The notes below the pieces were generated by a model. The model worked only from the letters and a program-made list of their open reading frames with translations. It was not told where the DNA came from and did no database searches. Positions 55,706 to 63,611 of a stretch of 64,000 nucleotides of DNA are shown one piece after another. The DNA comes from an uncultured Eubacteriales bacterium. GTDB taxonomy: Bacteria; Bacillota; Clostridia; Oscillospirales; Oscillospiraceae. The DNA is taken from positions 62,001-126,000 of the forward strand of contig CAKTSK010000002.1 of the NCBI GenBank assembly GCA_934597725.1, in the 5' to 3' direction. A program made the position numbers and the translations under genes. Position 1 is the stretch's first letter, and every line of letters starts with the position of its first letter.

Positions 55706-56566
55706 ATGAGACTGTACACCGTATCCTGGCAGGGCCGGACGCTGATCTGCCTGCAAACCGGCGCAGACCGGCTGGCCCCCCTGCCCTATGAGACCATGAA
55801 CCACCTGCTGGCCGACGACCCCGCCCACCGGCAGAAGGTGCTGGACCAGGCCGCCAAGGGGCCGGGGGGCATCGCCCTGTCCACCGTCCGGGTCCTGGCC
55901 CCCCTGCCCCAGCCCCGGCAGGATGTGATCTGCCTGGGCATGAACTACCAGAAGCACAAAACCGAGGCCGAGCAGTTTGACGCCCAGGCCTTCACCCGCG
56001 CCCCGGAACGGGCCGTGTATTTCTCCAAGCGGGCCACCGCCTGCCCCGGCCCCGGCGATCCCATCCCCGGCCACTTCGACCTGGTGGACAGCCTGGACTA
56101 TGAGGTGGAGCTGGCGGTGATCCTGGGCAGGGACGCCAAAAACATCCGGGCCGAGGAGGCCCGGGACTATGTGTTCGGCTACACCGTCCTCAACGATGTC
56201 TCCGCCCGGAACTTGCAGACCGGCCACAAGCAGTGGTATTTCGGCAAAGGGCTGGACGGCTTCACCCCCATGGGGCCCTGCATCGTCACCGCCGACGAGG
56301 TGGCCTGGCCCCCCGCCCTGCCCATCCGGTGCTGGGTGAACGGGGAGAAACGCCAGGAAGCCGTCACCGACGAGCTGATCTTCTCCATCCCCCACATCCT
56401 GCAAGAGCTGTCCCAGGGGATGACCCTGCAAGCGGGGACCGTCATCGCCACCGGCACCCCCGCCGGGGTAGGCATGGGGTTCGACCCGCCGCAGTTCCTG
56501 CGGACCGGAGACGTGGTCCGGTGCGAGATCGAAGGCATTGGGGTGCTGGAGAACACCGTGGAGTGA
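55706..56566 (+). CDS. Fumarylacetoacetate hydrolase-family protein
   Basis: A 286-residue FAH-family protein with the catalytic C-terminal fold. Metal and catalytic sequence: ICLGMNYQKHKTEAEQF, the DYEVELAVILGR acidic ligands, FGYTVLNDVSARNLQ, and ATGTPAGVGMGF. Members include 2-keto-3-deoxy-sugar hydrolases/isomerases and oxaloacetate decarboxylases; the substrate cannot be fixed here. ATG 55706 has AGAAGGAG upstream. Ends with a strong terminator. Confidence 0.9.
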   Translation: MRLYTVSWQGRTLICLQTGADRLAPLPYETMNHLLADDPAHRQKVLDQAAKGPGGIALSTVRVLAPLPQPRQDVICLGMNYQKHKTEAEQFDAQAFTRAPERAVYFSKRATACPGPGDPIPGHFDLVDSLDYEVELAVILGRDAKNIRAEEARDYVFGYTVLNDVSARNLQTGHKQWYFGKGLDGFTPMGPCIVTADEVAWPPALPIRCWVNGEKRQEAVTDELIFSIPHILQELSQGMTLQAGTVIATGTPAGVGMGFDPPQFLRTGDVVRCEIEGIGVLENTVE

Positions 56567-56587
56567 TCCCCTCCCCCGAACCATAGC

Positions 56588-56634
56588 AACACCCCCTGTA
56601 TCGGGTTCTGTTCCGATACAGGGGGTGTTTGTCT
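56588..56634 (+). terminator. Terminator of the FAH-type gene
   Basis: A 17-bp perfect stem AACACCCCCTGTATCGG/CCGATACAGGGGGTGTT with an 8-base loop, followed by TGTC. Confidence 0.85.
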
Positions 56635-56651
56635 TGCCTGCGCGACACACA

Positions 56652-56688
56652 GAAAAAAACGGGGCCCGCCAAATCGACGGGCCCCGTT
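56652..56688 (-). terminator. Terminator of gdhA
   Basis: Minus strand: 10-bp stem ACGGGGCCCG/CGGGCCCCGT followed by seven T. Confidence 0.85.
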
Positions 56689-56718
56689 TGGGATTGTTCA
56701 GACAGAAGGGAACTTCAA

Positions 56719-58068
56719 TTAGAAGATGCCCTGCTCCATCATAGCCTCAGCAACCTTCTTGAAGCCGGCCAGGTTAGCGCCAGCAACCAGGTTGTAGCCC
56801 AGGCCATACTGCTCAGCAGCCTCAGCGGAGACCTTGTGGATGTTGATCATCATCTTCTGCAGCTGTGCATCGACCTCTTCAGCAGTCCAGGACAGACGCT
56901 CGGAGTTCTGGGACATCTCCATTGCGGAAACGCCAACGCCGCCGGCGTTAACAGCCTTGGAGGGAGCAACGATCATGTGCTTCTGGCTCATCAGGAAAGC
57001 CAGAGCGTCGTTGGTGGTGGGCATGTTAGCGACCTCGATGTAGTACTTAGCGCCGCACTCAGCGATCTTCTTAGCCTGCTCCATGTGAACGTCGTTCTGC
57101 ATAGCGGAGGGCATGATGATGTCAGCCTTCACGCCCCAGGGCTTCTCGCCGGGGAAGAACTGAACGCCGAACTTGTCAGCATAGTCCTGCACCTTGTTGC
57201 GGCCGGAGGAACGCATCTCCAGCAGGTAGTTGACCTTCTCCTCGGTGCAGACACCGTCGGGATCGTAGACATAGCCATCGGGGCCGGACAGGGTGATGAC
57301 CTTAGCGCCCAGCTGCATGGCCTTCTTGCAGATACCCCAAGTCACGTTACCGAAACCAGCGGCGGCAATGGTCTTGCCCTCGATGCTCTCGCCCTCGTGC
57401 TTCAGGACCTCAACAGTGTAGTACACAGCGCCGTAGCCGGTGGCCTCGGGACGAGCCAGGGAGCCGCCGTAGGACATGCCCTTACCGGTCAGCACGCCGT
57501 TCTCCCAAACGCCCTTCAGGCGGCGATACTGGCCATACAGGTAGCCAATCTCGCGGCCGCCCACGCCCATGTCGCCGGCGGGAACGTCGATGTCGGGCCC
57601 GATGTAACGATACAGAGCGGTCATGAAGCTCTGGCAGAAGCGCATGATCTCAGCGTCGGACTTGCCGGAGGGATCGAAGTCAGCGCCGCCCTTGCCGCCG
57701 CCGATGGGCAGGCCGGTCAGGGAGTTCTTGAAGATCTGCTCGAAGCCCAGGAACTTGATGATGCCGGAGTACACGTTGGGCTGGAAGCGCAGGCCGCCCT
57801 TGTAGGGGCCGATGGCGCCGTTGAACTGGCAGCGATAGCCGATATTGGTATGAGCCTTGCCAGCGTCGTCAGTCCAGACAACACGGAAGGTGAACATACG
57901 CTCGGGCTCGACCATACGGCCCAGCAGGTCGACCTGCTCATACTCGGGGTGAGCAGAAATGATGGGATCCAGAGAGCTCAGGACTTCTTCAACGGTCTGC
58001 ACGAACTCGGGCTCGTTGCCGTGCTTCTTCTTGACGGATTCAATAACGCTTTCGATGTAAGCATTCAT
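56719..58068 (-). CDS. gdhA: NADP-type glutamate dehydrogenase
   Basis: A 449-residue glutamate dehydrogenase, full length for the hexameric bacterial type. Markers: GGLRFQP, the catalytic Lys block PIGGGKGGADFDP, DVPAGDMGVGGREIG, and the Rossmann part AAAGFGNVTWGIC. It catalyses ammonium assimilation or glutamate oxidation (2-oxoglutarate + NH4+ to glutamate); the NADP preference is judged from family length and motifs. Codon use here is clearly less GC-rich in third positions than in neighbours (many GCT, GAA codons), the pattern expected for a highly expressed gene. ATG 58068 follows AAGGAG. Confidence 0.93.
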   Translation of the reverse strand: MNAYIESVIESVKKKHGNEPEFVQTVEEVLSSLDPIISAHPEYEQVDLLGRMVEPERMFTFRVVWTDDAGKAHTNIGYRCQFNGAIGPYKGGLRFQPNVYSGIIKFLGFEQIFKNSLTGLPIGGGKGGADFDPSGKSDAEIMRFCQSFMTALYRYIGPDIDVPAGDMGVGGREIGYLYGQYRRLKGVWENGVLTGKGMSYGGSLARPEATGYGAVYYTVEVLKHEGESIEGKTIAAAGFGNVTWGICKKAMQLGAKVITLSGPDGYVYDPDGVCTEEKVNYLLEMRSSGRNKVQDYADKFGVQFFPGEKPWGVKADIIMPSAMQNDVHMEQAKKIAECGAKYYIEVANMPTTNDALAFLMSQKHMIVAPSKAVNAGGVGVSAMEMSQNSERLSWTAEEVDAQLQKMMINIHKVSAEAAEQYGLGYNLVAGANLAGFKKVAEAMMEQGIF

Positions 58069-58183
58069 GATGGTTTGGCTCCTTCGTTGATAATTTATTT
58101 TTACCTGGCGACTCCAGGCGAAAATACAAGGATACTTGCAAACAGGGGGTGTTTCGCGGTCATCCGTCCCATTTACATGAGCA

Positions 58184-58212
58184 AGTATAGCACGTTGTCC
58201 CTCTAAATGCAA
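58184..58212 (-). promoter_or_regulatory. Promoter of gdhA
   Basis: Minus strand TTGCAT (58207-58212) and TATACT (58184-58189), spacing 17. Confidence 0.72.
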
Positions 58213-58369
58213 CAATTATTTTGAAAATAGCCGGATAAAATTTGCGGCATCACACAAATTTCTCCAACCCCGTCCAGAATGAAAGAGGAACAGGAAAAAA
58301 TTGCAAAAAGACGCCGAAATTGCATCGGCGTCTTTTTGCTGCTCCTACAGAATGGGAGAAAGACTGCAT

Positions 58370-58912
58370 TTATTTCCGCAAGATGGTGTGGCTGGCGGCC
58401 AGACGCAGGGGTTCGATGATGACCAGCGTGATGACAGCGGCTGCACCGACCTGGATCAGATTGCCCGGGATGGAGGTCAGCGGGACCACCCAGTTGCCGA
58501 ACAGGATGACTTCGGCCAGGTAATAGCCCCCCACTTTCACCGCGCAGGCCAGCACCAGGGCCAGCAGATAGAAGGGGAAGCTTTTCTTCTTCTCCGTCAC
58601 CGCGCCCACCACCAGGCCCATGCAGCCGACGATGAGGAGGGTGAAGGGGGCCCAGGCCGTCCAGCCGGAGGTCAGGTCAAACAGGGCCATGCCCAGGCCG
58701 CCGGCGATCATGCCGGTGCGCTTGCCGAAGAGGATGGCTGCCACGAACAGGGGGACATTGCCCAGATGGATCAAACCGCCGTTGGGCGCAAAGGGCAGAC
58801 GGATGTTCACCACAGCGGTGAAGACATAGACCAGCACCAGGCTGATGGCGGTGATGGCCAGGGTTTTGACGTTCGCCGACGCGGGGCGTTGGGCGGCGGT
58901 TTTGGTGGTCAT
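58370..58912 (-). CDS. ECF transporter substrate-binding (S) component
   Basis: A 180-residue six-helix membrane protein of ECF (energy-coupling factor) S-component type: LAITAISLVLVYVFTAVVNIRLPF, then GGLIHLGNVPLFVAAILFGKRTGMIAGGLGMALFDLTSGW, typical of vitamin/metabolite ECF transporters (ribofla_trS/HmpT-like group). It needs the shared EcfAA'T module encoded elsewhere. The substrate is not identifiable; a B-vitamin or precursor is likely. An unusual refoldable leader lies ahead (59003-59071). Confidence 0.85.
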   Translation of the reverse strand: MTTKTAAQRPASANVKTLAITAISLVLVYVFTAVVNIRLPFAPNGGLIHLGNVPLFVAAILFGKRTGMIAGGLGMALFDLTSGWTAWAPFTLLIVGCMGLVVGAVTEKKKSFPFYLLALVLACAVKVGGYYLAEVILFGNWVVPLTSIPGNLIQVGAAAVITLVIIEPLRLAASHTILRK

Positions 58913-59002
58913 GGGAAGGGCCTCCTTTGTTCTTGTTTTGGAATTGCTCTCAGCCTACCACAAACCTGGCCCTATAGAAATCGCCAAACAAGAAGTTTTT
59001 CA

Positions 59003-59071
59003 CAGGCCAGATGTTTCCCTCTCCCCGGGACCTGCACAGGTCAGATGGGCCGCCGGTTGTCATCTGGCCTG
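59003..59071. promoter_or_regulatory. Refolding inverted repeat between the ECF and decarboxylase genes (switch-like)
   Basis: CAGGCCAGATG (59003-59013) pairs with CATCTGGCCTG (59061-59071), 11 bp, enclosing a GACCT-GCAC-AGGTC hairpin (59029-59042). A competing partner CAGATG (59042-59047) can pair with CATCTG (59061-59066) instead. On the minus strand it would form the 5' end of the leader of the ECF gene. Mutually exclusive stems are the layout of a conformational switch; no known riboswitch class is recognised. Confidence 0.45.
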
Positions 59072-59164
59072 CTTTCTGGTATCATAACCCTGCCCACGTT
59101 TTCTTTTCTCTTGCAGGTTCACTATATAGATAAGATATGACGCTATGACAAAGGAGGCACCTTC

Positions 59165-60628
59165 ATGTCAACCACCCCCTCCCCCTCTCTGGCAGAGCGG
59201 CTGCAGGCCCACCACGAGGCGGGGTATCTCTCCCTGCACATGCCGGGCCACAAGGAAAACACCGCCCTGGCCCCCTATCTGGCCTGTCTCCGGGCCGATC
59301 TGGACATCACCGAGCTGCCGGACTTTGACGACCTCCACGACCCCAGCGGGGTCCTGGCCCGGGCCATGGACCGCGCCGCCGCCCTCTGGGGCAGCCGGCG
59401 GAGCTACCTTCAGGTCAACGGCAGCACCGGCGGCCTGCTGGCCGCCATCCGGGCCGCCTCCCGCCGGGGCGACAAGGTTCTGGTGGCCCGCCACTGCCAC
59501 AAGGCGGTCTATCACGCCATCGAGCTGTGCGGCCTGGAACCGGTCTTTCTGGTGCCGCCGGTGGAACCCACCTTCGGCATCGCCGCCTCCCTCCCCCCGG
59601 AGCAGGTGGCCGCAGCCCTGGAGGCGCACCCCGACGCCGCGCTGGTGATCTACCCCAGCCCCACCTATGACGGCGTGGTCAGCGACACAGCGGGCATCTG
59701 CGCCGCCGCCCACGCCAAGGGGGTCCCGGTCCTGGTGGACGAGGCCCACGGCGCTCACCTGGGCTTCCACCCCGCCTTCCCGCCGGGGGCCATGGCCCAG
59801 GGGGCGGACCTGGCGGTGGCCAGCCTGCACAAGATGCTCCCCAGCCTCACCCAGACCGCCGTGCTCCACGCCAGCGGCCGGCGGGTCCCCCTGCCCCAGG
59901 TGGCCCGGCAGACGGGCATTTTCCAGTCCAGCAGCCCCTCCTATCTCCTGCTGGCCTCCATGGAAGGGTGCATTGGCCTGCTGGAAGAACAGGGCGAGAC
60001 GCTTTTTGCCGCCTGGGCACGGCGGCTGGATGCCTTTGACCAGGCCATTCAGGGCTTACAGCACCTGCAAGTGCTGGGCCACGGGGCCTTGGCGGGCGTG
60101 CCGGTCCCCGGTCTGTTCGCCCTGGACCCGGCCAAGCTCCTCCTCTCCACCCGCCGCAGCGCCCTGACCGGGGTAGAACTGATGCAGCACCTGCGGGAGG
60201 ACTACAAGATCGAGGTGGAGATGGCCCTGGAACACTACGCCGTGGCCATGACCGGCCTGGGGACCGACGACGACATGCCTCAGCGGCTGGCCCAGGCCCT
60301 GCTGGAGCTGGACCAGAAGTTCGGCCCCGCCCAGGAGGAGACCCCCCTGCCCGATCTGGTGGGCCAGCTGCCCCCCCGCCGCTGCTCCATGGAGGAGGCG
60401 GCCATGGCTCCCGGCGGCCTGACCTTCCTGTATGACGGCCTGGGGAAGGTCAGCGGGGAGTCCCTCTGGGCCTATCCCCCCGGCATCCCCCTCATCACCC
60501 CCGGCGAGGAGATCACCGCCGACCTGCTGGAAACGGTGGAGGGCCTCTACCGGGCCGGGGTCCGGCTGGTGGGCACCCGGGGCAAGCCCCCCTTCACCAT
60601 CTTCGCGCTGGGAGATCAGAACGGATGA
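59165..60628 (+). CDS. Orn/Lys/Arg decarboxylase (PLP-dependent)
   Basis: A 487-residue fold-type I decarboxylase of the Orn/Lys/Arg family in the shorter, clostridial form. Motifs: GYLSLHMPGHK at the N-terminus, VNGSTGGLLAAI, VDEAHGAHLGFHP (PLP Asp region), and the PLP Lys223 in ASLHKMLPSLTQT. It makes a polyamine or cadaverine-type diamine from its amino acid; which one cannot be fixed. ATG 59165 has AAAGGAGG upstream. Coupled to the next membrane protein by ATGA. Confidence 0.9.
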   Translation: MSTTPSPSLAERLQAHHEAGYLSLHMPGHKENTALAPYLACLRADLDITELPDFDDLHDPSGVLARAMDRAAALWGSRRSYLQVNGSTGGLLAAIRAASRRGDKVLVARHCHKAVYHAIELCGLEPVFLVPPVEPTFGIAASLPPEQVAAALEAHPDAALVIYPSPTYDGVVSDTAGICAAAHAKGVPVLVDEAHGAHLGFHPAFPPGAMAQGADLAVASLHKMLPSLTQTAVLHASGRRVPLPQVARQTGIFQSSSPSYLLLASMEGCIGLLEEQGETLFAAWARRLDAFDQAIQGLQHLQVLGHGALAGVPVPGLFALDPAKLLLSTRRSALTGVELMQHLREDYKIEVEMALEHYAVAMTGLGTDDDMPQRLAQALLELDQKFGPAQEETPLPDLVGQLPPRRCSMEEAAMAPGGLTFLYDGLGKVSGESLWAYPPGIPLITPGEEITADLLETVEGLYRAGVRLVGTRGKPPFTIFALGDQNG

Positions 60629-61086
60629 GCGGTCCCGTGTCTCCCGGGCCGCTGGCCGTGAAAAAGCGGACCCTGCTGGCCATCGCCGGCTGCGTCTGGC
60701 TGGTGGCTGGCATCAACGTGGCCCGGCTGGGGGCGCTGGCCTATCGTGCCCTGCCCCGGGTGACCTGGCTGCACCCGCTGCTGTCTCTGGTGGTCTTTGG
60801 GCTGTTTGGCCGGATGTTTTTCCGCATGTCCCAAAAGCATTTCCGGCGCATCCGCAGCTACCCGGAGCCTACCCGGCCCTTCTGGCACTTCTTTGACGGG
60901 AAAGCCTACCTCATCATGGCCGTCATGATGGGCGGCGGCATCGGCCTGCGGTATTCCGGGCTGGTGCCGGAGGTTTTTATTGCCGTGTTCTATACCGGCC
61001 TGGGCTGTGCCCTGGCCCTGGCAGGCCTCTTCTTCTGGCGGGCCTTCTTCCGGTGGGACCGGGAGACCCCCGCCCCAGCCGTCTGA
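60625..61086 (+). CDS. Small membrane protein of unknown function
   Basis: A 153-residue protein with about four transmembrane segments: LLAIAGCVWLVAGINVARLGAL, VTWLHPLLSLVVFGLFG, YLIMAVMMGGGIGLRYSGLV and FIAVFYTGLGCALALAGLFFW. Its ATG overlaps the decarboxylase stop, so it is made from the same transcript. No family is recognised; by position, a diamine or amino acid permease role is a guess only. Confidence 0.75.
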   Translation: MSGPVSPGPLAVKKRTLLAIAGCVWLVAGINVARLGALAYRALPRVTWLHPLLSLVVFGLFGRMFFRMSQKHFRRIRSYPEPTRPFWHFFDGKAYLIMAVMMGGGIGLRYSGLVPEVFIAVFYTGLGCALALAGLFFWRAFFRWDRETPAPAV

Positions 61087-61134
61087 GCCGCAGCATCATT
61101 TCTATGTTTTCTGTTTGATTGGAGGAATGTTCCC

Positions 61135-61668
61135 ATGCGTATCGTTGTCATCACCGGCAGCCCCCACCGCCACGGCACCTCGGCCCTGCTGGCCGACCGG
61201 TTCATCCAGGGCGCCCAGGAGGCCGGCCACGAAATCTTTCGCTTTGACGCCGCCTTTGAGACGGTGCATCCCTGTCTGGCCTGTGAAAAATGTCACACCA
61301 CCGACCGGGGCTGTGTCCACAAGGACGCCATGCAGCAGCTGAACCCCCACCTGCTGGCGGCGGATGTGGTGGTCTTTGCCTCTCCCATCTATTACTACGA
61401 CTGGACCGCCCAGCTGAAGCTGGTCATCGACCGGTTCTACGCCAACACCACCGCCCTCAAGGCCCCCAAGCAGGCCGCCCTGCTGCTGACCATGGAGGAC
61501 GACACCATGGAGTCCGCCGCCGGGGCCATCCTCTCCTTCGAGGGGATGACCAACTATCTGGGCTGGCAGCGGGTCGGAGTGATCTCCGCCCTGTCCTGCG
61601 GCGATCTGGAGGCCATGCAGGCCACCGACTATCCCCAGCAGGCTTATGAGCTGGGCAAGTCTCTCTGA
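61135..61668 (+). CDS. FMN-dependent NAD(P)H reductase-type flavoprotein
   Basis: A 177-residue flavodoxin-fold oxidoreductase: ITGSPHRHGTSALLADRFIQGA (FMN phosphate site), and ADVVVFASPIYYYDWTAQLKLVIDRFY. A Cys-rich insert CLACEKCHTTDRGC suggests an Fe-S-flavoprotein-like variant (Isf type), which carries a compact Cys motif. It could reduce quinones or act in electron transfer. GGAGG precedes ATG 61135. Confidence 0.88.
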   Translation: MRIVVITGSPHRHGTSALLADRFIQGAQEAGHEIFRFDAAFETVHPCLACEKCHTTDRGCVHKDAMQQLNPHLLAADVVVFASPIYYYDWTAQLKLVIDRFYANTTALKAPKQAALLLTMEDDTMESAAGAILSFEGMTNYLGWQRVGVISALSCGDLEAMQATDYPQQAYELGKSL

Positions 61669-61690
61669 GCCGCATCCCCACCAACACACA

Positions 61691-61734
61691 AGACCCGCCG
61701 GACCCCCTCACAGGGGTCCGGCGGGTCTGTTTTT
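61691..61734 (+). terminator. Terminator after the FMN reductase gene
   Basis: A 16-bp perfect stem AGACCCGCCGGACCCC/GGGGTCCGGCGGGTCT with a 6-base loop and T-rich tail. Confidence 0.9.
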
Positions 61735-61747
61735 GGTTCCGCTCGGA

Positions 61748-62212
61748 TCAGAATACATAGGAAAGGGTGCCGGGGAAGGTCGGCACGGCGATCTCCCCCA
61801 CGGTCCCCTTCTCGGGGAAGGGGTCCAGCGGCATGGAACAGACAAACGTCAGGGTATAAGCCCCGTCCGCTTCCTGGTCCATCGTAAACTCGCGCACAGC
61901 CAGCGGCTGGGTCTGGCCCTGCACCGTCAGGGTGGGCTGATAGGTCTCTTCCAGCACCGAGGCGACGGCTCTGGGGTCTCCCCCCTCCTCTTCCGGCAGG
62001 GTGAGCTGGAGGGTCCCCTGAAATTGGGTCCCGTCACCGCCACAGTCTGTGAGCTGGGCCTGGCTGTCGTCCTCCCGGGTGAGCACGGCTGCGGGCGCGT
62101 CGGTCTGGCTGTCGTCCTCCTGGGTGCGTACGGCCGCGGGGGCGTCGGCCTGCCCGCAACCAGCCAGGAGGAGCAGCAGGAAAAGGGAACACAGGATCTG
62201 ACACGTTTTCAT
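61748..62212 (-). CDS. Lipoprotein with an internal 15-residue duplication
   Basis: A 154-residue lipoprotein: MKTCQILCSLFLLLLLAGC signal, lipobox Cys at residue 19. It is followed by two copies of a 15-residue unit (DAPAAVRTQEDDSQ / TDAPAAVLTREDDSQ), encoded by two 45-bp direct repeats that match at 39 of 45 bases (62061-62105 and 62106-62150). The rest is a beta-rich domain. No family is recognised. The duplication in the surface-exposed linker may vary in number between strains. Confidence 0.72.
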   Translation of the reverse strand: MKTCQILCSLFLLLLLAGCGQADAPAAVRTQEDDSQTDAPAAVLTREDDSQAQLTDCGGDGTQFQGTLQLTLPEEEGGDPRAVASVLEETYQPTLTVQGQTQPLAVREFTMDQEADGAYTLTFVCSMPLDPFPEKGTVGEIAVPTFPGTLSYVF

Positions 62213-62330
62213 GGAACATCTCCGCCTTTCTGAAAATAGAAGTTGTGGGGACTGCTGAAACGATGCTGTGGTCTATGTTCAGGATACCAGACTGTCTCCC
62301 GAAAGGCAAGCGCTGCCGCGCAGAACCCCA

Positions 62331-62359
62331 TTGACATCTGCTCCGTCCAGAGGTACAAT
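62331..62359 (+). promoter_or_regulatory. Promoter of the YiiX-like gene
   Basis: TTGACA (62331-62336) and TACAAT (62354-62359), spacing 17. Confidence 0.75.
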
Positions 62360-62425
62360 ACCCCCATGCATTATTGTATGATGTAAACAGTATAGTGATA
62401 CAAAAAGAAAGGACGGTGCGCCGTC

Positions 62426-63340
62426 ATGGGAAGAAAGGGAACAACGGAACGGGTGCCCTGGTATCTTTTCCCCCTTTGGGGCCTGCTGGCCCTGGGGGTG
62501 CTGGGGGTGGTCTGGGTGATCTACGGCAAGGCCCGCCTCTGCGGGCAGACAGCCAAAGCCCGGCAGGCCAAACAGGCCGTCACCCACGGCTGCGCCCTGG
62601 CCCTGGGGCAGGACCTGACCCGCCACCACTGCTTCCGTTACTGCAACCGCCGCAGCCTGCCCCCCGGCTATTTCCACCGGGCGGCGGCCTCCCTGTCCGA
62701 CGGCGCGGTCTACCTGGTCCTGACCCAGTCCAACAGTCCGGCGGGCGAGGTCATCGGCCTGATCACCGACCGGACCTATAACCACGTCTCCCTGGCCCTG
62801 GACCGGGACCTGCACACCCTGGTCAGCTACAACGGCGGCGACGGCATCGCCCCGCCCGGCCTCAATCCCGAGACCCTGGGCGGGCTGCTCCGGCGGCCGG
62901 GGGCTGCCGTGCGGCTCTACCGGCTGCCGGCCACCCGGGCCCAGAAGCAGATCCTGCTCCGCCGGCTGGGCAAGATCGACCAGGAGGGCAGCGCCTATAA
63001 TCTGCTGGGCCTGCTGGTCCCCTATGCCCGCCAGCCCAACATCATGGTCTGCTCCCAGTTTGTCTACCGGCTGCTGAAGCTGGCGGGGCTGGGGTACTTT
63101 TTCAAAGACCCCTTCCGGGTCCGGCCCACCGACTTTGTGGAGCTGGCGCCCCCAGGCCGGCTGACCTTTGTGGGGGAGATCCGTGCCGCTGCGCGGCAGG
63201 ATGGGCTGGGGGAAGATCCCATCCCCGTTCTGCCCCCGGCAGGCTCCTCAGGCAGGAGAAATCCTCCGGCGGCTCCCGCCTTCCCCCAGCAAGCCATTGA
63301 CATCCCGGGGAAAGTACATTATAATATTTTTGATTTCTGA
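62426..63340 (+). CDS. Membrane-anchored YiiX/permuted NlpC-type peptidase-like protein
   Basis: A 304-residue protein: one N-terminal transmembrane helix (about 13-34), then a permuted papain-fold domain of the YiiX/YebB type. The likely His is in TDRTYNHVSLALDRD and the Cys in IMVCSQFVYRLLKLAG, the circularly permuted order. Such proteins may cleave peptidoglycan or lipids. A Pro/Gly-rich tail follows; its last codons carry the SCIFF promoter. ATG 62426 has AAAGGA upstream. It precedes the SCIFF gene on the same strand. Confidence 0.75.
   Translation: MGRKGTTERVPWYLFPLWGLLALGVLGVVWVIYGKARLCGQTAKARQAKQAVTHGCALALGQDLTRHHCFRYCNRRSLPPGYFHRAAASLSDGAVYLVLTQSNSPAGEVIGLITDRTYNHVSLALDRDLHTLVSYNGGDGIAPPGLNPETLGGLLRRPGAAVRLYRLPATRAQKQILLRRLGKIDQEGSAYNLLGLLVPYARQPNIMVCSQFVYRLLKLAGLGYFFKDPFRVRPTDFVELAPPGRLTFVGEIRAAARQDGLGEDPIPVLPPAGSSGRRNPPAAPAFPQQAIDIPGKVHYNIFDF
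63297..63325 (+). promoter_or_regulatory. Consensus promoter of the SCIFF gene
   Basis: TTGACA (63297-63302) and TATAAT (63320-63325), spacing 17: a perfect sigma-A promoter located inside the 3' end of the upstream coding sequence. Confidence 0.9.
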
Positions 63341-63377
63341 CGTTTTCCCCCACGGGGGAAGGAAAGGAGGGTTCCTC

Positions 63378-63524
63378 ATGAAGAGAATCCAGACCCTGGA
63401 GACCCGGGACCTGGCCAAGAGCCTGAAGACCGGCGGCTGCGGCGAATGCCAGACCTCCTGCCAGTCTGCCTGCAAGACCTCCTGCGGCCTTGCCAACCAG
63501 CAGTGCGAGAACACCTCTCGCTGA
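63378..63524 (+). CDS. scfA: SCIFF ranthipeptide precursor
   Basis: A 48-residue precursor of the SCIFF family (six cysteines in forty-five residues), a clostridial radical-SAM-modified peptide (ranthipeptide). The leader is MKRIQTLETRDLAKSLKTGG and the core carries all six Cys: C21, C24, C28, C32, C36, C43. The maturase (next gene) forms Cys S to Thr/other side-chain gamma-carbon thioethers in the core. AGGAGGG precedes ATG 63378. Its own consensus promoter and the terminator that follows give it a higher level than the maturase. The mature peptide's function is unsettled; a signalling role has been proposed for clostridia. Confidence 0.96.
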   Translation: MKRIQTLETRDLAKSLKTGGCGECQTSCQSACKTSCGLANQQCENTSR

Positions 63525-63549
63525 GAGATGCTGACACAAGAGGAAAGCT

Positions 63550-63585
63550 GCCGCCTGATCGCCCCCGATCAAGCGGCACTTTTTT
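63550..63585 (+). terminator. Attenuator-type terminator between scfA and scfB
   Basis: A stem of GCCGC and TGATCG paired with CGATCA and GCGGC (one internal mismatch), 4-base loop, followed by six T, lying between the precursor stop and the maturase start. It should lower maturase relative to peptide. Confidence 0.8.
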
Positions 63586-63611
63586 CATTCAACGGAAGTG
63601 AGACAACAAGT

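Noticed and set aside
58913..59164. TPP, FMN or THF riboswitch before the ECF gene
   Set aside because: None of the conserved core sequences of these classes is present; only an uncharacterised fold is.
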